Shown here in pieces: positions 24,274 through 33,195 of a stretch of 34,902 bases of DNA (within the stretch, counting starts at the first letter, position 1; each line of letters opens with the position of its first letter). A program made the position numbers and the translations under genes. The notes below the pieces were generated by a model. The model saw nothing but the letters and a program-made list of their open reading frames with translations. It was not told the DNA's origin and ran no database searches. The DNA is from Gammaproteobacteria bacterium (GTDB lineage Bacteria > Pseudomonadota > Gammaproteobacteria > Pseudomonadales > Pseudohongiellaceae): NCBI GenBank assembly GCA_029245395.1, contig JAQWPL010000021.1:1-34902 (forward strand), read 5' to 3'.

Positions 24274-26205
24274 ATGAGTAACTCTGAGGACAAATCCAAC
24301 GACAAAAGTAACCCTGAATCACCCAAAGTCGGCCGTCGCGGTTTCCTGAAAGGTGCTGCAGCTGGAGCCGCCGCTATAGCCGTCACTCCTGCTGCAAATG
24401 CGCAGTCACCTTCGTCCTATGAGACTACACTCTCAGCGCCTACCTACCAGCAAATCGAACGGGATACGGGCATGATCACAGCGCCCTCACCGGATCGCTC
24501 GGTCCTGCGGCCAGGTTCAGACCTCATAGTGCAGGCATTGAAAGACATGGGCATTGAATTCGTTGCCTCCAATAATGGGTCAAGCTTTGAGGGCATCCAG
24601 GAATCTATTGCCAACTACGGCAGCCCCCCTAACTACATGCCGGAATTCATTACCTGCCTGCATGAAGAAACCTCGGTAGACATGGCCAACGGCTATGGCA
24701 AGGCTGAAGGCAAGCCCATGTGCGCCATGCTCCATGGCACTATCGGTATCCAGCATGCCGCCATGGCCATCTATCAGGCATTCTATTCCGGTACTCCCAT
24801 GTTACTTATTGCCGGCCGGGATGATGGTTTTATCCAGGCTCACACGGCCAATGACATGGCAGCCATGGTACGCCCCTTCACGAAGTGGGACGCCCAGCCA
24901 AAAACCTTGCCGGAATGCCTGGACGCCCTGCATGAGGCCTATCGTCAGGCTATGACACCACCCACCGGTCCGGTTCTGGTGGTGATCGATATGGAAATAC
25001 AAAAGGAAGAAGCCAGAGACATGGTGGTCCCGGCTTTCCAACCGCCGGTTATTGACGGTATTGATGTGGCAACCGCCCGGGATATTGCCCAGTCCCTGCT
25101 GGATGCCAATAACCCCAGAATCAATGTCGGACAGTTACGCACACCTGAAGGCGTCGCGGCAGCGGTAAAACTGGCTGAAGTGGTTGGTGCCAGTACCAGC
25201 ACCAGTGCCACCCAGGGCCCCATGAGTTTTCCCCAGCGCCATCCCCTGTGCGGACCCGGTGCTGATACCAATAATGATTTTGTCCTGGGCCTGGAATCCG
25301 AATCACCAAATATCTCCCTGTTCCGGCCGACTGTTGAATCACTGACACAATCACGTGACGATATGGGCGTCGGCTTTGGTGGCATGCGCACAAATGTACC
25401 TGCTTCCGGCCGTGGTGCGCCGCGGCAGCGACCCGGTACCGTGATGTCCATTGATGCTGAGGGCAGCATACCGGTGATTACCGGCGAGGCCATGCGCCTG
25501 ATAAGCGCCAACCAGAAAAGTAAAATAGAGGCCCGCAAAGCCAACCACGCCAGCGCCAATCAATCTGCCTATGTCGCGGCCCTCAAAGAAGCCGTTGCTG
25601 AGAAGAAGAAAGGCTGGGACTTAAGTCCCGTAAGTACTGCCCGGATCTATGCTGAACTCTGGCCGCTGATCAAAGATGAAGACTGGTGCCTGGCTTCTCC
25701 CAGCAATTTTTCCGGAGGCCATCACCGCCAACTCTGGAGCCATAACAAACCCTACAGCTACCTCGGTGGCCAGGGCGCAGCTGGCATGGGTTATGGCGCT
25801 GGTGCCTGCGGCGGTGCCGCCCTGGCTGCACGCGGTAGAAACAGAATGGTCGTGAATGTCCAGACCGATGGGGACATGAACTACACCCCTGGTGTTTTAT
25901 GGAGTGCAGCCCATCATCAGTTACCCATGCTGACTGTCATGCATAACAATCGTGCCTGGCATCAGGAACTGATGTTTATTCAGTATCTGGCCGGTGTCAG
26001 GGGACGCGGCACCGACCGCGCCCATATCGGTACCACTCTGCGTGATCCCTTTATTGATTACGCCAAGATGGCAGAAGCCTACGGCATGGCAGGTGAAGGA
26101 CCCATTGAGGATCCCACTCTGCTCGCCGCCGCTCTGAAGCGGGGGGTAGAATCAGTGAAAAATGGTGAGCCCTACATGATCGACGTCGTAACACAGCCAA
26201 GGTAG
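24274..26205 (+). CDS. Tat-exported thiamine-diphosphate-dependent enzyme
   Basis: The 643-residue protein begins with a twin-arginine signal (GRRGFLKGAAAGAAAIAV, residues 20-37, cleavage near ANA/Q at 43), so it should be exported folded with its cofactor. The rest has the acetolactate synthase/benzoylformate decarboxylase fold. The N-terminal PYR domain has the activating glutamate in CLHEETSVDMANGYG (131/132). The C-terminal PP domain has QTDGDMNY (GD at 533-534) followed by HNNRAWHQ (Asn558/559), the ThDP/Mg motif. GGGGG precedes the ATG. The cytochrome c gene follows after 9 bp, suggesting an oxidative reaction that passes electrons out. The substrate (a 2-oxo acid, acyl-CoA or ketone) is unknown. 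Confidence 0.83.
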   Translation: MSNSEDKSNDKSNPESPKVGRRGFLKGAAAGAAAIAVTPAANAQSPSSYETTLSAPTYQQIERDTGMITAPSPDRSVLRPGSDLIVQALKDMGIEFVASNNGSSFEGIQESIANYGSPPNYMPEFITCLHEETSVDMANGYGKAEGKPMCAMLHGTIGIQHAAMAIYQAFYSGTPMLLIAGRDDGFIQAHTANDMAAMVRPFTKWDAQPKTLPECLDALHEAYRQAMTPPTGPVLVVIDMEIQKEEARDMVVPAFQPPVIDGIDVATARDIAQSLLDANNPRINVGQLRTPEGVAAAVKLAEVVGASTSTSATQGPMSFPQRHPLCGPGADTNNDFVLGLESESPNISLFRPTVESLTQSRDDMGVGFGGMRTNVPASGRGAPRQRPGTVMSIDAEGSIPVITGEAMRLISANQKSKIEARKANHASANQSAYVAALKEAVAEKKKGWDLSPVSTARIYAELWPLIKDEDWCLASPSNFSGGHHRQLWSHNKPYSYLGGQGAAGMGYGAGACGGAALAARGRNRMVVNVQTDGDMNYTPGVLWSAAHHQLPMLTVMHNNRAWHQELMFIQYLAGVRGRGTDRAHIGTTLRDPFIDYAKMAEAYGMAGEGPIEDPTLLAAALKRGVESVKNGEPYMIDVVTQPR

Positions 26206-26214
26206 GAGACCCCC

Positions 26215-26631
26215 ATGAAAAATCTAACTCTTTTTGTAATTCTGGCCTTCCTGCTTCCGGTAACTGTTTCAGCACAGCAAATGGGACCGGTCACAGGCGA
26301 TGCCGAAAACGGCGCTCTGCTTTTTTATCAACATGGCTGCTACGGCTGTCATGGCTACAGCGGTTATGGGCGCCAGGACCTGAACAATACCGGCAGCGCG
26401 ATTCTCACGAACGAAGTGATATTCCGTGCCTATCTACGGGGACGGCAAAATGTCGCTCCGCTCTTACCGTCGACAGCTATGCCGAATTATCCGGCCAACG
26501 TGCTGAATGATGAGCTTGTGAGCAATATTTATGCCTATATTCGTTCCATGCCGGAAAACCTGCCTGAATCGGACGAAGTGGCCACTTTAAGAGCCATCCT
26601 GGAGTCTGCACAGGAACCCTATACACCCTGA
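26215..26631 (+). CDS. Periplasmic class I cytochrome c
   Basis: The 138-residue protein has a signal peptide (LFVILAFLLPVTVSA, cleavage before QQ) and one heme site HGCYGCHG (Cys42, Cys45, His46). Met89 in STAMPNYP is the likely sixth ligand, and ELVSNIYAYIRSMP is the C-terminal helix. It belongs to small soluble electron carriers or dehydrogenase subunits. The 9-bp gap to the Tat-exported ThDP gene and a GGAG site point to one operon and make it the candidate electron acceptor of that enzyme. Direct partnership is inference. Confidence 0.85.
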   Translation: MKNLTLFVILAFLLPVTVSAQQMGPVTGDAENGALLFYQHGCYGCHGYSGYGRQDLNNTGSAILTNEVIFRAYLRGRQNVAPLLPSTAMPNYPANVLNDELVSNIYAYIRSMPENLPESDEVATLRAILESAQEPYTP

Positions 26632-26655
26632 TCGACCCCTGCCCCTTTTACCCAC

Positions 26656-26678
26656 AATACCCGGTAATTCCGGGTATT
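26656..26678 (+). terminator. Hairpin after the cytochrome c gene
   Basis: AATACCCGG (26656-26664) pairs perfectly with CCGGGTATT (26670-26678) around TAATT. No T-run follows, so it may be a transcript-end or stability structure rather than a classic terminator. It lies 24 bp after the stop. Confidence 0.5.
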
Positions 26679-26797
26679 ACTGTCTGTGATCCTGCATCAT
26701 TCGAACCCTGTAACAAGCCATCAGTTATGTACTTGTTTTATGCTAGTCTTATCTGCGCTGAAATGACCGCCCAGGAACAATTAGAGACAACATCCCT

Positions 26798-27958
26798 ATG
26801 AGTGACTCCGCAAACGGCCTCGACAAGGATCGCTTGGCCCACTTGAAATGTGTCATAGAAAAAGACATTGCTGATGATAAATATTTCGGTGCCGTTATTG
26901 CTGTCGCCCGTTATGGGGAACTCGGTATGCTGGAAGCCATTGGTTGGGGCGACCAGAAACACAAGGTGCCATTACAGACTGACTCCGTTTTTTCCCTGTT
27001 TTCACTGACCAAAGCTTTTACCAACACCCTGGCTTTTCGAGCTATTGAACTTGGCCAGTTTGCCTTGACCACCCGCGTGACAGAGATCATCCCTGAATTC
27101 GAAGGCCATGGCCGTGACAAGATCAATTTTTTCCACTTGCTCACCCATTCTTCAGGATTACCGCCTGTCTGGATTCCCAAGGAAGGCATGTACATCGACA
27201 AACTCGATGACATCATCGAAGCTATATGCGCAAACATTCAGCCACTTCAGCCTCCAGGTGAACTCGTGCATTACTCACCACTGGTTCACCATGCCTTATT
27301 GGGCGAAGCGGTGCGTCGCTGTGATCCTGAAGGCCGCAGTTATCGTCAATTATTGCAAGAAGAAGTACTGACACCACTTGAAATGAAGGACACTTCTATT
27401 GGCGTGCGTAAGGATCTTAAAAATCGGCATATCTTTCCTGACTTTCGTGGCAAACCCCCACAGGAGCATCTGGGTAGCAGCGACCTGGGTCCCCAGGGGG
27501 CTTTCGCGGAAGAACATGCGGAAATGCCATGGGTGGGTGGCGTCTCTACAGTGCCAGATTTATTTCGCTTTGCGGAAATGTTCCGCCAGGGCGGCAACCT
27601 GAACGACAACCGTATTTTGTCACCGGCCATGATCGAGCTGGCCACCACCAACTGGACCGGGGACAAACCTAACGAGCTATACAAAAAAATTGCTATCAAC
27701 CATGGCTGGGAGCCCTACCCGGCTTATATTGGCCTCGGTTTCGGCCTGCGCGGCGAGACGGTTTGCCCATCTATTTATGGCGGCACCCTGTCCAGCCCGG
27801 CGACTTTTGGTAACTACGGTGCAGGTAGTACACTGATTTGGGTGGACCCCGTATGGGATATTTCCTTTGCCTGTCTGACAGCTGGCGTAATGGGCCCTGC
27901 GGTTAACATTGAACGTTTTCAGCGCATCAACGACATAGTGATGTCGGCGGCTCTTTAA
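26798..27958 (+). CDS. Serine hydrolase, beta-lactamase/esterase family (copy 2)
   Basis: The 386-residue protein has the SxxK motif as SLTK (Ser69, Lys72) in VFSLFSLTKAFTN, the LLTHSSGLP block near 114-122 and Tyr159 in VHYSPLVHHALLGE as the YxN-type residue, followed by YGAGSTLIWVDP near the C-terminus. No signal peptide is present. It belongs to the same superfamily as the copy at 16285-17472 but is not closely similar. It is probably an esterase or amidase acting on small molecules. It is preceded by 166 bp with no clear ribosome site beyond GAGA, and followed by a membrane protein gene on the same strand. Confidence 0.82.
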   Translation: MSDSANGLDKDRLAHLKCVIEKDIADDKYFGAVIAVARYGELGMLEAIGWGDQKHKVPLQTDSVFSLFSLTKAFTNTLAFRAIELGQFALTTRVTEIIPEFEGHGRDKINFFHLLTHSSGLPPVWIPKEGMYIDKLDDIIEAICANIQPLQPPGELVHYSPLVHHALLGEAVRRCDPEGRSYRQLLQEEVLTPLEMKDTSIGVRKDLKNRHIFPDFRGKPPQEHLGSSDLGPQGAFAEEHAEMPWVGGVSTVPDLFRFAEMFRQGGNLNDNRILSPAMIELATTNWTGDKPNELYKKIAINHGWEPYPAYIGLGFGLRGETVCPSIYGGTLSSPATFGNYGAGSTLIWVDPVWDISFACLTAGVMGPAVNIERFQRINDIVMSAAL

Positions 27959-28003
27959 TAATAATCAGAAAAATCCAGTCGACAATAAAAAAGAGAGTCC
28001 CTA

Positions 28004-28474
28004 TTGAAAAAACATATTCCCCTTATCCTGGCCATTTATATCGCCTTTGTGTTCCTGCAATCCCTGGTCTTTAAATTCGCGGGCTGGTTTGGCGAACCTG
28101 CAGATATTACCGTCTATATTTTCTCCACCGTGGGCATGTGGATGACAGACATTGGACTTGGCATCATCGGTGAATTGTTTACTGAATATGGCGGAGCAGT
28201 CATTGGTCTGGCGGAGCTGGTCGCCAATATCCTGGTACTCACTCCTAAAACGAGGCATTTTGGTGCGGCGCTTGGAATCGGCGTGATGTCGGGAGCCATT
28301 TTCTTCCATATTTTTACGCCACTTGGTCTGTTTCCCTACACGGATCTCAGTTGTCTGGAGGCGGGCTGCCCACAGGAATACCTGCTGTTTTTCATGGCCA
28401 TCGGCGTATGGTTAAGCTGTGCGTGGTTGGTGTTTTCCTGGTGGAAAAAATCCCGGGGAGTACACGAAGCTTAA
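28004..28474 (+). CDS. Four-helix membrane protein, DoxX-like
   Basis: The 156-residue protein has about four transmembrane segments: IPLILAIYIAFVFLQSLVFK, a middle pair around GAVIGLAELVANILVL and FGAALGIGVMSGAIFFHIF, and LLFFMAIGVWLSCAWLVFSW. LQSLVFKFAG, VYIFSTVG and GLMSGAIFFH-like segments resemble DoxX-related membrane proteins of unknown function. The start is TTG at 28004 after AAGAGAG. Its last four bases overlap the stop end of the convergent hydrolase gene. It may follow the serine hydrolase in one transcript (45 bp gap). Confidence 0.7.
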   Translation: MKKHIPLILAIYIAFVFLQSLVFKFAGWFGEPADITVYIFSTVGMWMTDIGLGIIGELFTEYGGAVIGLAELVANILVLTPKTRHFGAALGIGVMSGAIFFHIFTPLGLFPYTDLSCLEAGCPQEYLLFFMAIGVWLSCAWLVFSWWKKSRGVHEA

Positions 28475-29352
28475 GCGCTGCTCTGTTGGATCAGAGATAG
28501 AAGAGGCTGGCCCAATAAACCCTCAGGGTCAGCCAGGGTTTCGATGATTTCAAAATGATTGAGCCCCATACCAATCAGTGTCTGAACTGAATTATCTGCT
28601 GATTCCAGCGCTTCAATAAAGTCCTTCCCTTGTCTCTGAAATTCAGGACTTTCATTAGTGCCATAAGCTACTAGCAAAGGCATAGAAATTTTATCTGTAT
28701 TTGCTTGTGGGCTTAACCGTGTAATCGAGTCCGCATTCAAGGAAAGAAATTCTTTACGGAAGGATAGTGATACCGGGAACAGATCGTACATGCCACTGCA
28801 TAAAAGAGCACCTTTGAAAATCTCCTTAGGTAAACCCAAGTCAATCCAGTCCCGAGTCAACAGTACACCTGCAAGGTGAGCGCCGGATGAGAATCCACAA
28901 AGAAATAGTTGCTCAGGATCGCCGCCGAACTCTTCGGCATGTTGATACAGCCAGACAACAGCCTGCTGAAGTTGAGCGATCATACCTTCAAGGTCGCCAT
29001 TAAAATCATCTACGGGGGAAAAATCCGGTACGACAAAATGTATACCGGCATTGACTGCCATTTGTGCTGCAAAGGCGTTGTCTTCTGCGCTACCCACCTG
29101 CCATGACCCACCATGGACAAAAACCAGTATCGGTTTCCGGGCCTGTCCGCAGGCGTATATATCCATGGCCTCGATGGCCTTGTCACCATACTGGCAGCGC
29201 AATGGCTCACTCAGGTTGTCTCTGGTTTCTCTGCTTTTCTTACTCAGTCTGCCCAGCACCTCTGTCATGTTCGGTGCATACACAGACTGGTCGTAGGAGG
29301 CATCCAGTTCAGACTGACTCAACTCAAGCCAGACAACAGGTTGTTCTTTCAC
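28471..29352 (-). CDS. Alpha/beta hydrolase, arylformamidase-like
   Basis: The 293-residue protein opens with LSQSELDASYDQSVYAPN, an N-terminal pattern seen in kynurenine formamidase-like hydrolases. It has HGGSW (80-84) for the oxyanion hole, GFSSGAH with Ser155 as nucleophile, YGTNESPEF in the acid-residue region and GLNHFEIIE with the catalytic histidine. It is cytoplasmic. The acid position reads N-E rather than the usual D, so the active site should be modelled. The start is GTG at 29352, three bases after the stop of the SnoaL-like gene, which suggests translational coupling. No tryptophan-degradation genes are near, so formamidase activity is unproven. Confidence 0.78.
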   Translation of the reverse strand: MKEQPVVWLELSQSELDASYDQSVYAPNMTEVLGRLSKKSRETRDNLSEPLRCQYGDKAIEAMDIYACGQARKPILVFVHGGSWQVGSAEDNAFAAQMAVNAGIHFVVPDFSPVDDFNGDLEGMIAQLQQAVVWLYQHAEEFGGDPEQLFLCGFSSGAHLAGVLLTRDWIDLGLPKEIFKGALLCSGMYDLFPVSLSFRKEFLSLNADSITRLSPQANTDKISMPLLVAYGTNESPEFQRQGKDFIEALESADNSVQTLIGMGLNHFEIIETLADPEGLLGQPLLSLIQQSSA

Positions 29353-29355
29353 AGG

Positions 29356-29979
29356 CTAATCCGGAACGGGCAATCCTGCCCAGCCAAAGACTTCCTCCAT
29401 GATGGCCGCCACTGTTTCCGGCCTGTCCTCTCCGGGCAGCTCATTGTTTACCTCAAAGCCTGCCAATTCCAAACAATAGGATAAATTGCGGTAAGAAGGA
29501 CGGAATTGCTTCAGTTTTTCAGGAGAAATATCAGCCACTACACCCGGGATGGCAGGGATAAACTCATCTCTTCGATAGATGGCGCCAAAACTGATCAATC
29601 CCCATGCACCGCCGCGTTTCTCAGCGCGATATATCATCAGGCAATGAGCGGAAAGAGTCATTTCCACACCGTCAATTTCTTCGGGAACATCGATAATTCC
29701 ACTGAGTGTAGCCACTGCTTTATCACCGTTTAGCGTGACCAGTACAGGCCCGAGCCGATGCTTGGCACGCATGCCCCGCTCGAACATGCCTTTTGAGGCT
29801 TGCACAAATTCTTTTCCGCTGCCCTGGAACCAGCTGATATCGACATGAGAGTCTTCATGGAAACACTCTGCCATCCTGTTCCACAGGCACAGGTCCCGAC
29901 TCTCCCTTTCCCGGACGACCAATTGCGTGATGGCAGTGATATCCGTTGCTGATTCTGGTGTGAGGGGAGTATTGGTCAT
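29356..29979 (-). CDS. SnoaL/NTF2-like protein
   Basis: The 207-residue protein has the NTF2-like fold pattern of SnoaL_4-type proteins: ITQLVVRERESRDLCLWNRMAECFHEDSHVDISW at 16-49, HRLGPVLVTLNGDKAVATLSG near 73-93 and MIYRAEKRGGAWGLISFGAIYRRDEF near 114-139. Family members are small dehydratases, isomerases or cyclases, often in aromatic and steroid degradation. The extra C-terminal stretch (EKLKQFRPSYRNLSYCLELAG) is seen in many SnoaL_4 proteins. It is the first gene of a two-gene minus-strand unit with the arylformamidase-like hydrolase. No substrate is assigned. Confidence 0.78.
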   Translation of the reverse strand: MTNTPLTPESATDITAITQLVVRERESRDLCLWNRMAECFHEDSHVDISWFQGSGKEFVQASKGMFERGMRAKHRLGPVLVTLNGDKAVATLSGIIDVPEEIDGVEMTLSAHCLMIYRAEKRGGAWGLISFGAIYRRDEFIPAIPGVVADISPEKLKQFRPSYRNLSYCLELAGFEVNNELPGEDRPETVAAIMEEVFGWAGLPVPD

Positions 29980-30085
29980 TTTTAGTCCTGGCGAATAACT
30001 CTATTTATAAGAAAGCTACATTATCAAGTATACCAAGAGAAGAGTAAAAGCAGATAACACGCCAACTTAATTTGAAAAACTACGC

Positions 30086-30098
30086 TAAACAGTGTTTA
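30086..30098 (+). promoter_or_regulatory. Palindrome upstream of pntA
   Basis: TAAACA-G-TGTTTA is a perfect inverted repeat of 6 bp around one base, 42 bp before the pntA start. It could be a regulator site for the transhydrogenase operon. The type of regulator is unknown. Confidence 0.35.
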
Positions 30099-30140
30099 CT
30101 TGCGCCCCAGTAAAAAAGCTCATTGGAATAAGGTCAGATT

Positions 30141-31694
30141 ATGCTCATCGGCATACCCAAAGAAATACATCCCGGCGAAAAACGTGTCGCCACAACGCCC
30201 GAAACTGCTGAAAAGCTTCGTGCTCTTGGCTACGAAGTCGCTCTGGAAAGCGGTGCCGGAGTCGCAGCCAATTTTTCAGATGACACCTACCGGGAAACTG
30301 GCGTTTCCATAGTCTCCAGCGCAAAGGAGTTGTGGGAAAAAGCCGATATCATCATGAAAGTTCGTGCGCCAGAAGCCAATACAGAGCTAAGCGTCCATGA
30401 AACCGATTTACTTGATAGCAATAAAACCCTGATCAGCTTCGTTGCTGCCGGCATTAATCCAGAGTTACTGGAAACACTGTCAAAAACCGGCGCCACGGCG
30501 CTTGCCATGGACAGTATTCCCCGCATTTCCCGCGCCCAGAAGATGGACGCCCTGAGTTCTATGGCCAATATCGCCGGATACCGGGCAGTGGTAGAAGCTG
30601 CGCAGCATTTTGGCCGATTTTTTACCGGGCAGATTACCGCTGCAGGCAAAGTGCCTCCTGCCAAAGTACTCGTTATTGGCGGCGGCGTGGCCGGCCTTGC
30701 TGCCATCGGCGCAGCGAAAAGCATGGGCGCCATCGTCCGCGCCTTTGATACCCGCCCTGAAGTAAAAGAGCAGGTAGAAAGCATGGATGCGGAATTCCTG
30801 ATGCTGGAGTTCGAGGAAGACGGCAGCGGCGAAGGTGGCTATGCCAAAACCATGAGCGAGGAATTCATTAAAAAAGAAATGGAACTGTTTGCAAAGCAGG
30901 CCATGGAAGTGGATATCGTCATCACCACAGCACTCATCCCCGGCAAGCCAGCCCCGGAATTATGGACTGAAGCCATGGTGGAAACCATGAGAGACGGCAG
31001 TGTCATTGTCGATCTGGCGGCAGAAATGGGTGGCAACTGCAAACTCACCGAAGCGAACAAAATTGTCATTAAACACGGCGTTACATTGATTGGGTATACC
31101 GATCTGCCTTCACGTCTGGCTGCCCAATCCAGCCAATTGTATGCCACAAACCTGCTCCATCTGTTGACCGACATGACACCTGAAAAGGATGGTCAGTTGG
31201 TTGTGGATATGGAGGATGAGGTAATTCGTGGCGCCACTGTGGTGAATAAAGGTGAAATCACCTGGCCTCCTCCGGCTCCACGCCTGTATGCGGTGCCGGA
31301 AAAGAAAGAAGAAACCGCCCAAACAATTCAGGTAACCGAAGCGGCAAAAGACAGCCCACTGAAACAATTGCTCTTTTTTGGCGTAGCGGGATTGTTGTTG
31401 CTTGCGCTGGGTTCTGTAGCACCGCCGGATTTCATGTCCCACTTTACTGTATTCGTTTTGTCATGCTTTATTGGCTATATGGTGATCTGGAATGTGTCCC
31501 CATCACTGCATACTCCATTGATGAGCGTCACCAATGCCATTAGCAGCATTATTATCATCGGCGCCCTGTTACAGATTTCATCTCCGGATAATCTGAATAA
31601 ATACCTGGCGGCCTTTGCCATACTAATTACCAGCGTAAACATCGTCGGCGGCTTTGCTGTCACCCAGCGAATGCTCGAGATGTTTAGAAAATAG
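30141..31694 (+). CDS. pntA: NAD(P) transhydrogenase subunit alpha
   Basis: The 517-residue protein is a full-length PntA (E. coli 510). [20 protein letters not shown] opens the NAD-binding domain [21 protein letters not shown] near 173-192 is the NAD Rossmann motif, and four transmembrane helices follow from about 410 ([15 protein letters not shown] to [20 protein letters not shown]). With PntB it forms the proton-pumping inner-membrane transhydrogenase that makes NADPH from NADH. The gene is undivided, as in enterobacteria, not split into PntAA/PntAB. AAGG precedes the ATG. pntB follows after 31 bp. Confidence 0.96.
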   Translation: MLIGIPKEIHPGEKRVATTPETAEKLRALGYEVALESGAGVAANFSDDTYRETGVSIVSSAKELWEKADIIMKVRAPEANTELSVHETDLLDSNKTLISFVAAGINPELLETLSKTGATALAMDSIPRISRAQKMDALSSMANIAGYRAVVEAAQHFGRFFTGQITAAGKVPPAKVLVIGGGVAGLAAIGAAKSMGAIVRAFDTRPEVKEQVESMDAEFLMLEFEEDGSGEGGYAKTMSEEFIKKEMELFAKQAMEVDIVITTALIPGKPAPELWTEAMVETMRDGSVIVDLAAEMGGNCKLTEANKIVIKHGVTLIGYTDLPSRLAAQSSQLYATNLLHLLTDMTPEKDGQLVVDMEDEVIRGATVVNKGEITWPPPAPRLYAVPEKKEETAQTIQVTEAAKDSPLKQLLFFGVAGLLLLALGSVAPPDFMSHFTVFVLSCFIGYMVIWNVSPSLHTPLMSVTNAISSIIIIGALLQISSPDNLNKYLAAFAILITSVNIVGGFAVTQRMLEMFRK

Positions 31695-31725
31695 CTCTGG
31701 AAATAATCGGAAGTAAAAGGAATCG

Positions 31726-33123
31726 ATGATGTCTGACGGAATTATAACAATGGCCTATCTGGGCGCCAGTATCCTGTTTATTCTGGCCCTTGGCGGCCTC
31801 AGTAACCAGGAAACAGCCCGGCGCGGCAATTATTTTGGCATGACCGGCATGGCCATTGCTCTGCTGGCTACCATTGTTGGCATCGTTACCGAAAACTATG
31901 CCCTGATGCTAGGCTGCATCATTGTTGGTGGTGGTGTTGGTCTGCTGCTGGCAAAAAAGGTCGAAATGACCATGATGCCCGAATTGGTCGCTATTCTTCA
32001 TAGCCTGGTGGGCTTGGCAGCAGTTATTGTAGGATTTGGTACTTTTCTTGATCACAGTGTTGCCTTTACTGGTGTCGATCAAACCATACACAACGTGGAA
32101 ATCTACCTGGGCGTCCTGATAGGTGCTCTGACTTTTTCCGGCTCCATTGTTGCTTATCTTAAACTCAGCGGGAAAGTCAGCGGCTCCCCCGTACTCCTGC
32201 CGGGACGACATTTCCTGAATCTGATCTTGCTGCTTGGCACTATCTGGTTCCTTATGGCATTCATTAGTGAAGCACAAGCCGGCGCTGGCATGAATGCATT
32301 GATGATCATGACAGCCATCTCCCTGTTGTTTGGTATCCATATGGTCTTGGCCATCGGTGGTGCTGATATGCCCGTGGTAGTGTCCATGCTCAACTCTTAT
32401 TCTGGTTGGGCAGCTGCTGCAACTGGATTCATGCTCAGTAATGACCTGCTGATCGTAATAGGTGCATTGGTAGGTTCTTCAGGTGCCATTCTCAGTTACA
32501 TCATGTGTCGGGCCATGAACCGAAAATTTTTCTCAGTGATTGCCGGTGGCTTTGGTACAACAAGTGGCAACGCTACTGCCGGTCCATCAGGTAGTGCGGA
32601 TGATGTACAGCCTATCGATGCTGAATCAGTAGCACATATGCTTTTGGCCTCTAAAAAGGTCATGATTCTTCCTGGCTACGGAATGGCTGTCGCTCAGGCT
32701 CAGCATTCGGTCTTTGAAATGAGCAGAAAATTAAGGGAAGCTGGTATAGAGGTAGGTTTTGGCATCCATCCAGTGGCTGGACGCATGCCAGGACACATGA
32801 ATGTGCTGTTAGCGGAAGCCCGAGTCCCCTATGACATTGTCTTTGAAATGGATGAAATCAACGACGATTTCCCCAATGTGGATGTCTCCATCGTCATTGG
32901 CGCTAATGATATTGTAAATCCCGCCGCACTGGATGAGCCTGACAGCCCTATTGCCGGTATGCCAGTGCTGGAGCCCTGGGTGGGCAAAACCACTGTGGTA
33001 CTGAAACGTTCCATGGCCTCAGGTTATGCCGGAGTCGACAATCCGCTGTTCTACAAAGACAACACCAGGATGCTGTTTGGCGATGCCAAAGCCAGCATCG
33101 ACGACATTCTAAAAAACCTGTAA
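31726..33123 (+). CDS. pntB: NAD(P) transhydrogenase subunit beta
   Basis: The 465-residue protein matches PntB (E. coli 462). An N-terminal set of transmembrane helices (about 1-260) forms part of the proton channel. The NADP-binding domain III follows with [54 protein letters not shown] and [23 protein letters not shown] precedes two consecutive ATG codons; either may be used. It is co-transcribed with pntA and ends in a good intrinsic terminator. The NADPH it supplies could serve the reductive and oxygenase steps nearby, but this is general metabolism. Confidence 0.96.
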   Translation: MMSDGIITMAYLGASILFILALGGLSNQETARRGNYFGMTGMAIALLATIVGIVTENYALMLGCIIVGGGVGLLLAKKVEMTMMPELVAILHSLVGLAAVIVGFGTFLDHSVAFTGVDQTIHNVEIYLGVLIGALTFSGSIVAYLKLSGKVSGSPVLLPGRHFLNLILLLGTIWFLMAFISEAQAGAGMNALMIMTAISLLFGIHMVLAIGGADMPVVVSMLNSYSGWAAAATGFMLSNDLLIVIGALVGSSGAILSYIMCRAMNRKFFSVIAGGFGTTSGNATAGPSGSADDVQPIDAESVAHMLLASKKVMILPGYGMAVAQAQHSVFEMSRKLREAGIEVGFGIHPVAGRMPGHMNVLLAEARVPYDIVFEMDEINDDFPNVDVSIVIGANDIVNPAALDEPDSPIAGMPVLEPWVGKTTVVLKRSMASGYAGVDNPLFYKDNTRMLFGDAKASIDDILKNL

Positions 33124-33137
33124 GGCTTTATTCTGTC

Positions 33138-33162
33138 GGGCGCACTGCGTGCGCCCTTTTTT
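33138..33162 (+). terminator. Intrinsic terminator of pntAB
   Basis: GGGCGCAC (33138-33145) pairs with GTGCGCCC (33149-33156), then six T. It starts 14 bp after the pntB stop. Confidence 0.88.
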
Positions 33163-33163
33163 C

Positions 33164-33191
33164 CTTGTCTCTTGTCTCTTGCCTCTTGTAT
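33164..33191 (+). repeat. Heptamer tandem array, four units (CTTGTCT type)
   Basis: CTTGTCT, CTTGTCT, CTTGCCT and CTTGTAT repeat with a 7-bp period directly behind the pntB terminator and end four bases before the stop of the minus-strand truncated gene. Confidence 0.75.
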
Positions 33192-33195
33192 CCCG

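Noticed and set aside
24945-25559. 204-codon minus-strand frame inside the ThDP enzyme gene
   Set aside because: Antisense shadow in a GC-richer coding stretch; the plus-strand protein has all family motifs.
16285-27958. The two SxxK proteins as antibiotic resistance beta-lactamases
   Set aside because: Neither has a signal peptide or the KTG box context of class C enzymes; an esterase-like role is more likely.
28471-28474. Four-base overlap of two convergent genes as a possible annotation error
   Set aside because: Both stops are well supported; short tail-to-tail overlaps are ordinary.
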